Source of the DNA: Motiliproteus sp036960175
GTDB taxonomy: Bacteria > Pseudomonadota > Gammaproteobacteria > Pseudomonadales > Balneatricaceae
NCBI GenBank assembly: GCA_036960175.1
Contig: JBALWH010000014.1
Span: forward strand, 1 to 64,000
DNA: 64,000 nucleotides
Direction of reading: 5' to 3'
Both the position numbers and the translations under genes were made by a program. This document shows positions 16,572 through 25,106 of this stretch, piece by piece; the first letter of the stretch is position 1, and every line of letters begins with the position of its first letter. The notes beneath the pieces were generated by a model. That model saw only the letters and a list, made by a program, of their open reading frames with translations. It did no database searches and was not told the origin of the DNA.

Positions 16572-16754
16572 ATGACGAAACAAGATCGGGGTTCGGAACA
16601 TCAGTCCGACACTTCTGAGCAGAGTGCTGCTGGAACAGCGGACTACGGTAAAGCAACTTGGGGTCCTTGGTTGTTGCGAGGGGTTTTTCTGGGTTCTGCG
16701 GTATTTGCCTGGTGGTTGGTTATCTATGATCACGGCGTGGTCAGTCATCATTGA
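16572..16754 (+). CDS. 60-residue single-pass membrane protein
   Basis: Begins at the ATG at 16572 with AGGTG about 10 nt upstream; a GTG three codons earlier (16563) is possible. A hydrophilic N-terminus (MTKQDRGSEHQSDTSEQ) is followed by one helix (PWLLRGVFLGSAVFAWWLVI) and ends YDHGVVSHH. First gene after the plus-strand sigma54 promoter. The next ORF also ends one helix with a similar DH motif, so the two may be related accessory subunits of the bd-like protein. Confidence 0.65.
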   Translation: MTKQDRGSEHQSDTSEQSAAGTADYGKATWGPWLLRGVFLGSAVFAWWLVIYDHGVVSHH

Positions 16755-16809
16755 TATTCAGGCATGGGCAAGCTCATGTTAGTGGAAGGTGAAGGGTGGA
16801 AGGTGGAAG

Positions 16810-16944
16810 ATGAATAGTGGAAATACAGTGGTGATCTGGTTGCTATCGTTTGTAGCCGTAGGGTTGTTTTTTTACGGGCTCGATCATCTGGTGATGTCGT
16901 CCCAGGGTCTGCCTTTAAATCTTAATCTGACCCCCGTGCAGTAG
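16810..16944 (+). CDS. 44-residue membrane protein
   Basis: ATG at 16810, stop TAG at 16942-16944. Sequence MNSGNTVVIWLLSFVAVGLF continues into FYGLDHLVMSS and a short polar tail, i.e. one transmembrane helix. Upstream is a purine-rich stretch with repeated GTGGAAG units that supplies the ribosome-binding site. Too short for standard gene callers. Its place 42 bp before the bd-like subunit gene recalls CydX-type small subunits, though no sequence similarity is claimed. Confidence 0.55.
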   Translation: MNSGNTVVIWLLSFVAVGLFFYGLDHLVMSSQGLPLNLNLTPVQ

Positions 16945-16986
16945 TGGAGATCAGGCGTAGATAATGACAAAAATCAGGATTTTATT

Positions 16987-18825
16987 ATGAGATCAGGGGT
17001 GGCTGAAGCCAAGTTTAGTAACCGATTGTCACGGTGGATGTTGTGGCTTCTGGCAGTGGTGTTAATTGTCGGATTGGCTAATCTGACGGGAATAACCTTA
17101 GTGGACTCGGTCCATGCCGCAGAGGCCGTCGCCGAGGAAGCATCAGGGCATCTGCCGGAGGTGCTCAAAGGTGCGCCTGAATTGACCGCCGGCGATTATC
17201 CAAAGGTAGGTAACAGCAGCAGCCGTTCGGTGGTGTGGATATTGGCGCAGATGCATCTGTTCTTTGCCGCCTTCGTTCTGGCCGTGCCACTGTTCGTGTT
17301 TGTGATCGAATTTGTGGGGGTCAAGACTCGCGACTCTCGCTACGATGATATGGCCCATGAGTTCATGAAAGTGAGCATGACGGCCTACTCGATCACCGCG
17401 CTGTTAGGGGGAACGCTAGCGTTTGCATTGTTCTTGCTCTATCCGGACTTTATGGCTTATATGCTCGAGGTGTTCGGTTCGCAGGTGCTGGTTTATGCGT
17501 TGCTGTTCTTCCTTGAGAGCGCTGTGCTCTATATGTATTACTACAGCTGGTATGCCTTGCGTTACGGTAATGCCAAGTACGTGCATCTGTCGTTAGGGTT
17601 GTTGCTTAACGTGGTCGGTACCACGCTGCTGGTTGTCGCCAACGCCTGGGCCACTTTTATGATGGCGCCATCGGGGGTGGACGCCACGGGTGCAGTAACT
17701 GGGGATATCTGGGAGATCATGCGCGGCCCGCTATGGAACCCGGTCAACCTGCATCGCTTTATCGCTAATATCGCCTTCGGCGGTGCCATCGTCGGTGCCT
17801 ACGCTGCATTTAAGTTTCTCAGTGGTCGTACTAAAGCGGAGAAGGCTCACTACGACTGGATGGGCTATACCTCCAACTTTATCGCCGTGCTGTCATTCCT
17901 GCCGCTGCCCTTTGCTGGTTATTGGTTGATGGCGGAGGTTTATTCTTACTCTCAACAGATGGGGATTACCGCCATGGGCGGAATCCTGGCTTGGCTGTTT
18001 ATTGTGCAAGCGGTGCTGATCGGTACCATCCTGTTGGCCAGTAACTACTATCTCTGGTCCGGTATGTCGCGGACCGAAGGGTCTCGTCGTTATCAGTGGA
18101 TGATCAAGTATATCGCCTTGGTTTTGACCTGTGGTTTTCTGGTTTGGGTGACCCCTCATACGCTGATTCTCAGTGCTAAGGAAGTGGCTGCGCTGGGGGG
18201 TAGTCACCATCATCTGCTCGGACCTTTGGGTATTATGCCGGCCAAGAACATAGCCGTGAACCTGATGCTGATTTTCACCTTCCTGTCGTTTCAGTTGTAC
18301 CGCCGTTCCGACAAGGTGGCGACGGTTTCCTGGGCGCCTGCCGGTAATGCGCTGATGGTGGCAATCTATGCAGTGGCAATCGCTAACGTGATTTTCGCTG
18401 GCGTCTACTACGGTTATTTCACCAATACCGTTTATAAGGTGGGTTCCAGTGTGATGCAGGTAGTGTCTACTTTGATTGTCATTGGCGCCGGTGTGACCAT
18501 TGATGCCCTTATGTACAAAGGCGCCAAGATACTGCCTTCCGAGTGGGGCAAAGTCAGCAATCGTTCTCAGTACGCGCTGTTTGCTCTGCCGGTGGCCTTT
18601 ACCTGGCTGATGGCGTTGATGGGTTATGTGCGTTCCTCAGTGCGGGGAAGCTGGCATGTCTATACGGTCATGAAGGACGGTTCGCCGGATAACTATATTC
18701 CTGCCATTGGTCACGCCGGCAATATGATGACCATCGTCACCATACTGTTCCTGTTCTGCGTGCTGTTTGTGTTCTGGATTGCGTCTTTGAGCAATACCAA
18801 GCAACTGCCTCCGGTCGCTGAATAA
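16987..18825 (+). CDS. Cytochrome bd-superfamily subunit I-like protein (no CydB partner)
   Basis: 612 aa, about 12-14 transmembrane helices, ATG at 16987 with AGGA upstream. An N-terminal helix (about 17-40) precedes a CydA-like core. Matches to CydA include His90 in VVWILAQMHLFFAA (place of the haem ligand His19 of E. coli CydA), the segment LLFFLESAVLYMYYYSW with Glu177 (CydA has FFLES with proton-channel Glu107) and NPVNLHRFIANIAFGGAIVG with His256 (place of the b558 ligand His186). I see no typical long Q-loop. CydB is absent; the following genes encode cytochromes c instead. This fits the cytochrome-c-linked (OR-C-like) branches of the superfamily rather than a quinol oxidase. Substrate, O2 or another oxidant, is not determined by sequence. 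Confidence 0.82.
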   Translation: MRSGVAEAKFSNRLSRWMLWLLAVVLIVGLANLTGITLVDSVHAAEAVAEEASGHLPEVLKGAPELTAGDYPKVGNSSSRSVVWILAQMHLFFAAFVLAVPLFVFVIEFVGVKTRDSRYDDMAHEFMKVSMTAYSITALLGGTLAFALFLLYPDFMAYMLEVFGSQVLVYALLFFLESAVLYMYYYSWYALRYGNAKYVHLSLGLLLNVVGTTLLVVANAWATFMMAPSGVDATGAVTGDIWEIMRGPLWNPVNLHRFIANIAFGGAIVGAYAAFKFLSGRTKAEKAHYDWMGYTSNFIAVLSFLPLPFAGYWLMAEVYSYSQQMGITAMGGILAWLFIVQAVLIGTILLASNYYLWSGMSRTEGSRRYQWMIKYIALVLTCGFLVWVTPHTLILSAKEVAALGGSHHHLLGPLGIMPAKNIAVNLMLIFTFLSFQLYRRSDKVATVSWAPAGNALMVAIYAVAIANVIFAGVYYGYFTNTVYKVGSSVMQVVSTLIVIGAGVTIDALMYKGAKILPSEWGKVSNRSQYALFALPVAFTWLMALMGYVRSSVRGSWHVYTVMKDGSPDNYIPAIGHAGNMMTIVTILFLFCVLFVFWIASLSNTKQLPPVAE

Positions 18826-18917
18826 ATCATCGGGTGGTTTTTAAGTAACGGCAGGCTAATAACCGTAAATGGTGATGATCCTGCTGCTCATAAAGGTTTA
18901 ATTTTCAGGAGTTCGCT

Positions 18918-19724
18918 ATGGGTACTTTACCCAAGGTTCTTGGATTCAGTTTGGCGTTGACGCTGGTTTTTACCGGCGTGGCGAATCTGCTCCCGCAAGT
19001 TGAAGGTGAGTCGCCAAAAGAGGAAAAAGTGGATCTGGGTGCTCTTACCATGGAGTCCTTTGTTGCGCTGGGTGAGTCTACCGTCAGTGGTAAAGGGACT
19101 TGTACGCTTTGCCACAATGACCTTGGTCGCGCGCCGGATATTCTGGCACTAAACATGGTTGCGACCGCAGAGGAGAGACTGGCGGACAGTCGTTATCAGG
19201 GTAAGGCTACCGACGTCGAAAGTTATCTGCGTGAATCGATGATGGATCCCGGTGTCTACGTGGTGGCGGGATTCGGAAAGAAAGGTTCCAACGACACCGA
19301 GTCGCCAATGCCGGCGGTACATAAAAAACCCATTGAATTGTCTAGGGTGCAGATTGATGCCGTGATTGCCTTCCTGCAATCCAAGGATGGTAATGATGTA
19401 ACGGTTGCGCTGCCAACGGATGCGCCAGCCGAAACGGTAGCCGCGCCTGCCGCTGCTCCGGCAGCAGCGGCTAGTGCTGAAGAGGCTGTCGCCAAATATG
19501 GCTGTTCGGCCTGCCATACCATTTTTGATACAGAATCGCCGGTGGGGCCAAACCTGACGACGGTGGCTAGTCGCCTCAGTGTTGACGAAATTCGTCAAAG
19601 CATCATTAACCCCTCTGCTGTTATTGTTGAAGGTTTTCCGCCGATCATGCCGCCGAATTTTGCCGAGCGAATGACGGTCAAAGAATTGGAATTATTGGTC
19701 GCCAAGCTGGCTGAAATGAAGTAG
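18918..19724 (+). CDS. Diheme c-type cytochrome, membrane-anchored
   Basis: 268 aa. An uncleaved or signal helix is at residues 1-24 (GTLPKVLGFSLALTLVFTGV). Two haem c sites: CTLCH at about residue 56 and CSACH at about 195, the latter in a classic class I domain ending in conserved Met (PPIMPPNF). The two domains are joined by an Ala/Pro-rich linker (about 172-190). RBS CAGGAG lies 8 nt before the ATG. Lies 92 bp after the bd-like gene and probably delivers or accepts electrons for it. Confidence 0.88.
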   Translation: MGTLPKVLGFSLALTLVFTGVANLLPQVEGESPKEEKVDLGALTMESFVALGESTVSGKGTCTLCHNDLGRAPDILALNMVATAEERLADSRYQGKATDVESYLRESMMDPGVYVVAGFGKKGSNDTESPMPAVHKKPIELSRVQIDAVIAFLQSKDGNDVTVALPTDAPAETVAAPAAAPAAAASAEEAVAKYGCSACHTIFDTESPVGPNLTTVASRLSVDEIRQSIINPSAVIVEGFPPIMPPNFAERMTVKELELLVAKLAEMK

Positions 19725-19790
19725 CAGCGTATCGTCGTCACAGCGGCGGTGTATATAGCGTTTTGCTCCTTTTCAAACATATAAAAAGGT

Positions 19791-22211
19791 ATGGGTATTA
19801 TGAAGCGGTTCAGAATTTCCGCGTTCTGGCAGTTTTTGCTGGTGCTGGTGATCGCCTATCTGGTGTTGAACAACTCCTTTCCACCATTGCTGCCGTTAAC
19901 GTTGCTGATCCAGTATATGGCCATTGTTATCGTAGCGTCTTTGCTCTATTTTTCCTTCGATGATGAACGTTGGAGCGAATTTATGGCGCCGCTGGCTGCG
20001 GTGTTGAGGAACGATAATACCGTTATCATCCGTTGGGGCTTGCTGCTGGCGATCCCTGCGCTAATCGGCTACACCGCCTATGGCATGGTCAAGCCCTCTT
20101 TTGACGCTCCGGTGGAGCTGCGCCAGGTTCATCCCGCGCCGCCTTCCAGTCTGAAGGTCTTTAACAAGAAGTACGATCTGACCTCGCTGGAGAACCCGGT
20201 TCGTGAGGAAGTATTGAAGTTGATGGTCGAGGACGAGACGGCTGGCTGGGAGACCTATTCAGAGGCAGTAAAAGCCGGTCGTGATACCTACTACCAAAAT
20301 TGTTTTTACTGTCACGGTGACCTGTTGAATGGACAGGGGCACTTCGCCGATGGCTTCAATCCTCTTCCTGCTAACTTTCAGGATGTCGGGACCATTGCGC
20401 AGTTGCAGGAGGCCTTTCTGTTCTGGCGTATCACTACGGGAGGCCCTGGCTTGCCGAAAGAGGGAACTCCCTGGAATTCTGCCATGCCGGTCTGGCATGA
20501 GATGCTGAATGAAGATGACGTCTGGAATACCATTACCTTCCTGTACGACTATGTTGGTCAGGTTCCTAGAATCTGGGATCCGAAAGTGTCCAAGATTGTT
20601 ACTGGCATGAAAGACAAGTTGGTAGCAGAGCGCAAGGCACACAAAGGTAAAGACCTCTATCAGTTCCGTTGTGAAGTCTGTCACGGTGAAGAGGGCATGG
20701 GGGACGGTCCCGCCGCTGACTTCCTTTACCCTAAGCCGCGTGATTTCAGTCTTGGTCTTTATAAGTACAAGACTTCCGAAGGTAGCGTCCCTCCTAGGGA
20801 TGCAGATCTGATCCAGACCATCAAGCATGGTTTGCCGGGAACGGGTATGCCTGGCTGGGCGTCACTGCTGAGCGATGAACAGATCGTCAGTCTGGTGCCG
20901 GTGCTGAAAGGATTTGATACGACAGTGACCTTTGCCCCTGAAGAAGCCGAGGATGACGCCTTTGATGACGAAGGTCGTTACATGAAGGGTGATTTTGTCT
21001 CTTTCGATAACCAGGAGCCTACTGCTGGGCAAGTAGCCTATAGTCCGGAATCCATCGCTCAGGGTAAGGTGGAGTTTAAAGCCTGTGCTGAGTGTCATGG
21101 TGCCGAAGGCCGAGGCAATATTACTTCTGGAAAGAAATTGACCGATGACTGGGGTTATAGGATTTGGCCTCGGGATCTGAGCAAGCCCTGGACTTGGCGC
21201 TGGACTAATGCCACCGATAAAGATCCAAACGTTGCCCGCGATGAGACCATCAAGCGCATCTACACCCGTCTTTCCATCGGTATACCGGGCACGCCTATGC
21301 CTGCTCACCGCGCCGTGGAAGAGGGTAACAAGGACCCGATCTCGCTGGAAGATCGCTGGCATGTAGCCAACTACGTCTATTCCCTGCGTGAAGGCGAAAA
21401 TACGCCAGGAGATAGTGGTGTCATCCAAGGTGTGAAAGTGGCGGGTGCTATTCCTGGTAGCATCGACGATGCTGCCTGGGACAGTGCGCCAGCGATTGCA
21501 TTGCGCCTGGTACCCAATGTCATCAAAGAGGACCGCTTGTTTACTCCTTTGAACGATTCAGTCAGCGTTCGGGCGCTGTTCAACGATGATGAAATCGCCT
21601 TCCTGCTAGAGGTCGATGACCGTACCGACAGCCGGCCAGGGGACGAGGTGTCCGAAGGTATTCAGGATGAAGAGATTGAAATGCAATCCGATGCGTTCGC
21701 TATCCAGGTGCCCAAACAGGACTCTTTTGCATCATCGCCGGTGGTAGAGAAACCGCTATATCGTCATGGCGATGCGTCTCACCCCACCACCATCTGGTAT
21801 TGGAATGCCGGTGCGGTGGAGCCTGAGCGCAAGTCGATGACCCTGTTGATGGATGCCAGTGGCCCGAATAAGAAGATCGCGCCCCGTCAGGCGGATGATA
21901 GCTTGCTGGCCAACGGTCAATGGCAGGACGGCAAATGGCGCGTGATCATGAAGCGTCCACGTGAAGGTGCTGAAGATAGTGGCGATATGTCTTTTGCCGA
22001 GGGGCGCTTCCTGCCGATCTCCTTTGCCAACTGGGATGGTAGTAATGGCGAAGCGGGTTCCAAACACACTCTGACCTCTTGGTACTGGTTGCTGTTGCCT
22101 CCCGAATTTGACGCTACTCGGGTTTACGGTATTCCCGCCAGTATCGCGTTGCTGGTCTTCCTTGCGGGTCTGCTGCTGGTGCGTAGTCAGCGGAAATTGG
22201 CCAAGGTTTGA
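19791..22211 (+). CDS. Membrane triheme cytochrome c with EB_dh-like haem domain
   Basis: 806 aa. Two or three N-terminal helices (about 12-30, 35-58, 80-98), then three class I cytochrome c domains with CFYCH (about 166), CEVCH (about 293) and CAECH (about 431), each followed by a distal Met segment (SAMPVWH, GTGMPGW, GTPMPAH). Residues about 555-770 resemble the ethylbenzene-dehydrogenase gamma-subunit type haem-b-binding beta domain (SVSVRALFNDDEIAFLLEVDD, DAFAIQVPK). A C-terminal helix (SIALLVFLAGLLLV) re-anchors it. Likely the periplasmic electron wire of the bd-like complex. The EB_dh part recurs in the NirT-like protein at 54335. Confidence 0.85.
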   Translation: MGIMKRFRISAFWQFLLVLVIAYLVLNNSFPPLLPLTLLIQYMAIVIVASLLYFSFDDERWSEFMAPLAAVLRNDNTVIIRWGLLLAIPALIGYTAYGMVKPSFDAPVELRQVHPAPPSSLKVFNKKYDLTSLENPVREEVLKLMVEDETAGWETYSEAVKAGRDTYYQNCFYCHGDLLNGQGHFADGFNPLPANFQDVGTIAQLQEAFLFWRITTGGPGLPKEGTPWNSAMPVWHEMLNEDDVWNTITFLYDYVGQVPRIWDPKVSKIVTGMKDKLVAERKAHKGKDLYQFRCEVCHGEEGMGDGPAADFLYPKPRDFSLGLYKYKTSEGSVPPRDADLIQTIKHGLPGTGMPGWASLLSDEQIVSLVPVLKGFDTTVTFAPEEAEDDAFDDEGRYMKGDFVSFDNQEPTAGQVAYSPESIAQGKVEFKACAECHGAEGRGNITSGKKLTDDWGYRIWPRDLSKPWTWRWTNATDKDPNVARDETIKRIYTRLSIGIPGTPMPAHRAVEEGNKDPISLEDRWHVANYVYSLREGENTPGDSGVIQGVKVAGAIPGSIDDAAWDSAPAIALRLVPNVIKEDRLFTPLNDSVSVRALFNDDEIAFLLEVDDRTDSRPGDEVSEGIQDEEIEMQSDAFAIQVPKQDSFASSPVVEKPLYRHGDASHPTTIWYWNAGAVEPERKSMTLLMDASGPNKKIAPRQADDSLLANGQWQDGKWRVIMKRPREGAEDSGDMSFAEGRFLPISFANWDGSNGEAGSKHTLTSWYWLLLPPEFDATRVYGIPASIALLVFLAGLLLVRSQRKLAKV

Positions 22212-22241
22212 CCTGTTTAGCTTGATCATGCAGGAGGTGGA

Positions 22242-22859
22242 GTGTTGTCAGAGATGATTCGATGTATTGGCAGTTGCTGGCGGATGTTTGTTTTCATCCT
22301 ATGGATGAGTGTGTTTTGTAACTATTCGGCTGCGGCAACTGATAGCCTTGAATTAGGTTTTGAAGCGAACTTTGGTGGTGATTTTCGCTTACCCAGCTCA
22401 GAGGGAGCAGAGCTGTCCTTGCGGGACCTGAGGGGCAAGGTGGTGTTAATGACCTTCGGTTACACCAGCTGCCCCGATGCCTGCCCGATTACCATGGGGC
22501 TACTGGACAGTCTGTATAAGCGTCTGGGGGCAGATGCAGATAAGGTTCAGGTGTTGTTTGCCAGCTTTGATCCGGAGCGCGATGATGCTAATCGATTAAA
22601 GGAATACCTGGCCTTCTTTGATTCCCGTTATATCGGTCTGACCGGAAGTCTGTCGCAGGTTGAGCAGTTGGCCGACCAATATGGCGTATTCTTTTTAAAG
22701 CGTACGATTGATTCTGCAGCGGGATATACCTTTGCCCATAGCAATCATGTCTACCTGTTGGATCAGCAGGGTAAGCTGCGAAAATTCTATGACCTCAATG
22801 AAGAGTTTGAATCACTTCATAACGGCATCCAATATCTTATCCGACAAGAGAGCCGCTGA
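22242..22859 (+). CDS. SCO1/SenC-family copper chaperone
   Basis: 205 aa. N-terminal hydrophobic signal/anchor (about 8-30), then a thioredoxin-like SCO domain with the copper motif CPDACP at about 79-84 and the conserved His in FAHSNHVYLLD near 168. The start is GTG at 22242 or TTG at 22245 behind AGGAGG; an ATG at 22254 is too far from it. SCO proteins insert copper or act as thiol reductases for CuA sites. No CuA oxidase is in view, so it more likely serves the cupredoxin or another copper centre. Confidence 0.88.
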   Translation: MLSEMIRCIGSCWRMFVFILWMSVFCNYSAAATDSLELGFEANFGGDFRLPSSEGAELSLRDLRGKVVLMTFGYTSCPDACPITMGLLDSLYKRLGADADKVQVLFASFDPERDDANRLKEYLAFFDSRYIGLTGSLSQVEQLADQYGVFFLKRTIDSAAGYTFAHSNHVYLLDQQGKLRKFYDLNEEFESLHNGIQYLIRQESR

Positions 22860-23428
22860 TGTTTAATGCTAAGAAACCTACGAATAAGTCCGGTGTGTTC
22901 TCTGAAAGCCAGAGGCGCAAGGGGCTTGTTCGTAGGCTCCCTGATATCGCCACCCTGTTTTTCTGTTTGCTGGGGCTTACCTCGGTCCAGGCAGAATCTC
23001 AGCATCCAGCGTTAGAGCAGGGGCTTTTAGTTCATCATGGCTGGGTGCGTGCTGTGCCGCCGGTAGCGGCACACAGTGCGGCTTATATGACGATTATTAA
23101 CAACACCGATGTCAATGATCGATTGCTTAAGGCTCGCTCTGATATTTCCGAAGCCGTTGAAATTCATAATGTTATGTCCAAACATGATGTTGTAGAGATG
23201 GCTCCTGTGGAGCAGTTGGATATCCCGGCCCGGAGTCATGTACAGCTGAAGGAAGGGGGTTATCATCTGATGATGATTAACCTCAAGCGCGTTCCTAAGG
23301 CCGAAGAAATGGTTACCCTGGAGCTGGTCTTTGAGCAGGCAGGTATAGTGACAGTGGAGCTGCCAGTGCAGCGCTCTGCATCTGCAATGTCCCCTGGCCA
23401 TCATTCGGATCATCAGCACCAGCACTGA
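22859..23428 (+). CDS. PCu(A)C-type periplasmic copper chaperone
   Basis: 189 aa, starting in the TGATG overlap with the SCO gene. A signal helix about residues 34-50 (IATLFFCLLGLTSVQA) precedes the domain. PCu(A)C hallmarks are HHGWVRAVPP, SAAYMTIINN, the Cu(I) motif His-x-n-Met (EIHNVMS, followed by VEMAPVE) and GGYHLMMINLK. His/Met-rich C-terminus (MSPGHHSDHQHQH) is also consistent with copper binding. Works with the preceding SCO protein. Last gene of the plus-strand operon. Confidence 0.9.
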   Translation: MFNAKKPTNKSGVFSESQRRKGLVRRLPDIATLFFCLLGLTSVQAESQHPALEQGLLVHHGWVRAVPPVAAHSAAYMTIINNTDVNDRLLKARSDISEAVEIHNVMSKHDVVEMAPVEQLDIPARSHVQLKEGGYHLMMINLKRVPKAEEMVTLELVFEQAGIVTVELPVQRSASAMSPGHHSDHQHQH

Positions 23429-23756
23429 CGATGCCCGGTTCGTATTCTTGCTATATGTTCAGCAGTCCGCTGCTGAATTGACTCTAGCCTGAGGCCGCCC
23501 TGTCCTGTCTTGGGTCCCCTAAAGAGAGCTGCTGTTTTTCTAATCCTCCAGTTGAGCTGATATTGCCTCAGACCGCTTCTTTTTTATGGCCCTTTATCTT
23601 TATATCAGAGAAATCTGTACTAGTCTTATACAACTGATTTCTAATCCTTTCTGCTGTATCACTATGCGCTATTTAAGGTTTTGTTCAATGCTGGTCTAGA
23701 TGGATTTGAGATTAGTCATTTTGAATAAAACGATAAATTGATTGTGTTGGTTGAGT

Positions 23757-23771
23757 TTAACGAAACGTTAA
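23757..23771. promoter_or_regulatory. Candidate activator site upstream of idr
   Basis: Perfect palindrome TTAACG-AAA-CGTTAA, centred about 117 nt upstream of the predicted idr start. Nearly the same element is at 16278 between the divergent bd-like operons. Proposed binding site of the cluster's sigma54 activator. Confidence 0.55.
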
Positions 23772-23854
23772 TGTCGAGAATTTCTGTAAGCTTGTTGTTT
23801 TTTTAATATATTGAAAAACAAGGAGAAAATATTTCTAGATGGTCGTGTTTTGTT

Positions 23855-23870
23855 TGGCGTGAATTATGCA
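23855..23870 (+). promoter_or_regulatory. Sigma54 (-24/-12) promoter for the idr operon
   Basis: TGGCGTG-AATT-ATGCA: the TGGC and TGCA blocks sit at the exact spacing of TGGCACG-N4-TTGCW, with three mismatches outside the invariant GG and GC. Predicted start near 23881, 100 nt before the first idr gene. Confidence 0.6.
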
Positions 23871-23981
23871 TTTATCAGATTGGATTGTGGTTTTGATTCC
23901 CGCTCTTTTGGAATTTTTGAAACAATATCAACCCAGAATTAGTTGGTTCCTGAGGACCCAACAGTTCGGAGGAAAAAAATA

Positions 23982-25091
23982 ATGGATAGCTTGAAAATAA
24001 AGGGGACTCGCCTGTTGGCTGCTGTTGTAACCCTCGGCCTTTCGGCCGGAGCGTTTGCTGCTGACACGGATATCGGGCCTTTAGTTGCACTGAAGTATGA
24101 CAAGGCCAAAGCCGAATTAGGTAAGCGGCTGTTTTTTGATCCGCGCCTTTCCGGAGATGCGGCGATATCCTGTTCCACCTGCCATCAACCCGATGCGGGT
24201 TATGGTCACCCTGATGCGCTGGCGCCGGGTTACCCTGGTAATAAGCACTTTAGAAACTCTCCCACGTTAATTAACACCGCTTACAAGAAAGTCTGGCTGC
24301 ATGATGGTCGACTGGGTACCAATCTTAATGATGTTACCCGGGAGATGATCACCGAGGACTACAGCATGAATATGGATATGCGGATCATGCAGGAGCGTGC
24401 CAAGCAAGATCCTGTTTATGTGAAGATGTTTAAGGATGCTGGCTACGGTGAACCTTCTAACGGCTCTATCCGTAAAGCCATTCCTGAATACCTGAAGTCG
24501 TTGACCTCGAAGAAGGTTCCCTTTGACCAGGGTAAGCTTTCCAAGAATGCCAAGGCGGGTATGAAGCTGTTTAAGGGCAAGGCCGGTTGTGTGCAGTGCC
24601 ATAATGGCCCGCTGTTCACCGATCAGCAGGTCCACAATACCGGTGTCCCCGAGAACTTTGATGTCTTTATGGACCCCATGCGCCATCAGGCTTTCTTAGC
24701 CTTTACTATGTTCCAGGGCGTGGAAAACTTTATGGACATAAAGCGTGATCCAGGCGCTTATATCCGTACCCACGATGTCAATCTGACTCCTTTGGGTGCT
24801 TTCCTGACGCCGACGCTACGTGAGCTGAAGTACACCGCGCCTTATATGCATAATGGCATGGTCAAAACGTTGGCTGACGTGGTTGAGTTTTACAACCAGG
24901 GCGGTGGTGAAGACAGCATGAAGAGTACGTTGTTGAAGCCTCTAAAGCTTAGTAAGCAGGAAAAGAAAAACCTGGTTGCTTTCCTGGAATCTCTATCCGG
25001 CGAGCCGCTGACCGGCGCTCAGTACGTCTGGCAGGATAAATTTCCTGAAGAGTATGACGTGATTCCTAACTGGCGTGAAGCACGCAATTAA
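23982..25091 (+). CDS. idrP2: Diheme cytochrome c peroxidase-like subunit of iodate reductase
   Basis: 369 aa from the ATG at 23982, with GGAGG before it and a Sec signal (LLAAVVTLGLSAGAFAAD). Two haem c motifs: CSTCH about residue 65 and CVQCH about 206. The fold is of the MauG/bacterial cytochrome c peroxidase family: KRLFFDPRLSGDAAISCSTCHQP, HFRNSPTLINTAYKKVWLHDGR and APYMHNGMVKTLADVVEFYNQG. In iodate reducers two such proteins are thought to remove hydrogen peroxide or reduced iodine oxyanions made by IdrAB. The P1/P2 assignment is by gene position only and could be reversed. Confidence 0.83.
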   Translation: MDSLKIKGTRLLAAVVTLGLSAGAFAADTDIGPLVALKYDKAKAELGKRLFFDPRLSGDAAISCSTCHQPDAGYGHPDALAPGYPGNKHFRNSPTLINTAYKKVWLHDGRLGTNLNDVTREMITEDYSMNMDMRIMQERAKQDPVYVKMFKDAGYGEPSNGSIRKAIPEYLKSLTSKKVPFDQGKLSKNAKAGMKLFKGKAGCVQCHNGPLFTDQQVHNTGVPENFDVFMDPMRHQAFLAFTMFQGVENFMDIKRDPGAYIRTHDVNLTPLGAFLTPTLRELKYTAPYMHNGMVKTLADVVEFYNQGGGEDSMKSTLLKPLKLSKQEKKNLVAFLESLSGEPLTGAQYVWQDKFPEEYDVIPNWREARN

Positions 25092-25106
25092 GCGTCTGAG
25101 GAGATA

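Larger units (their letters stand above)
23429..23981. other. Intergenic promoter region of the idr operon
   Basis: 550 bp, no gene seen. Contains the hairpin TTCAGCAG-TCCG-CTGCTGAA (23458-23477, no T-run, possible end of the preceding operon), the palindrome at 23757 and the -24/-12 promoter at 23855. A GGAGG ribosome-binding site precedes the ATG at 23982. Confidence 0.6.
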
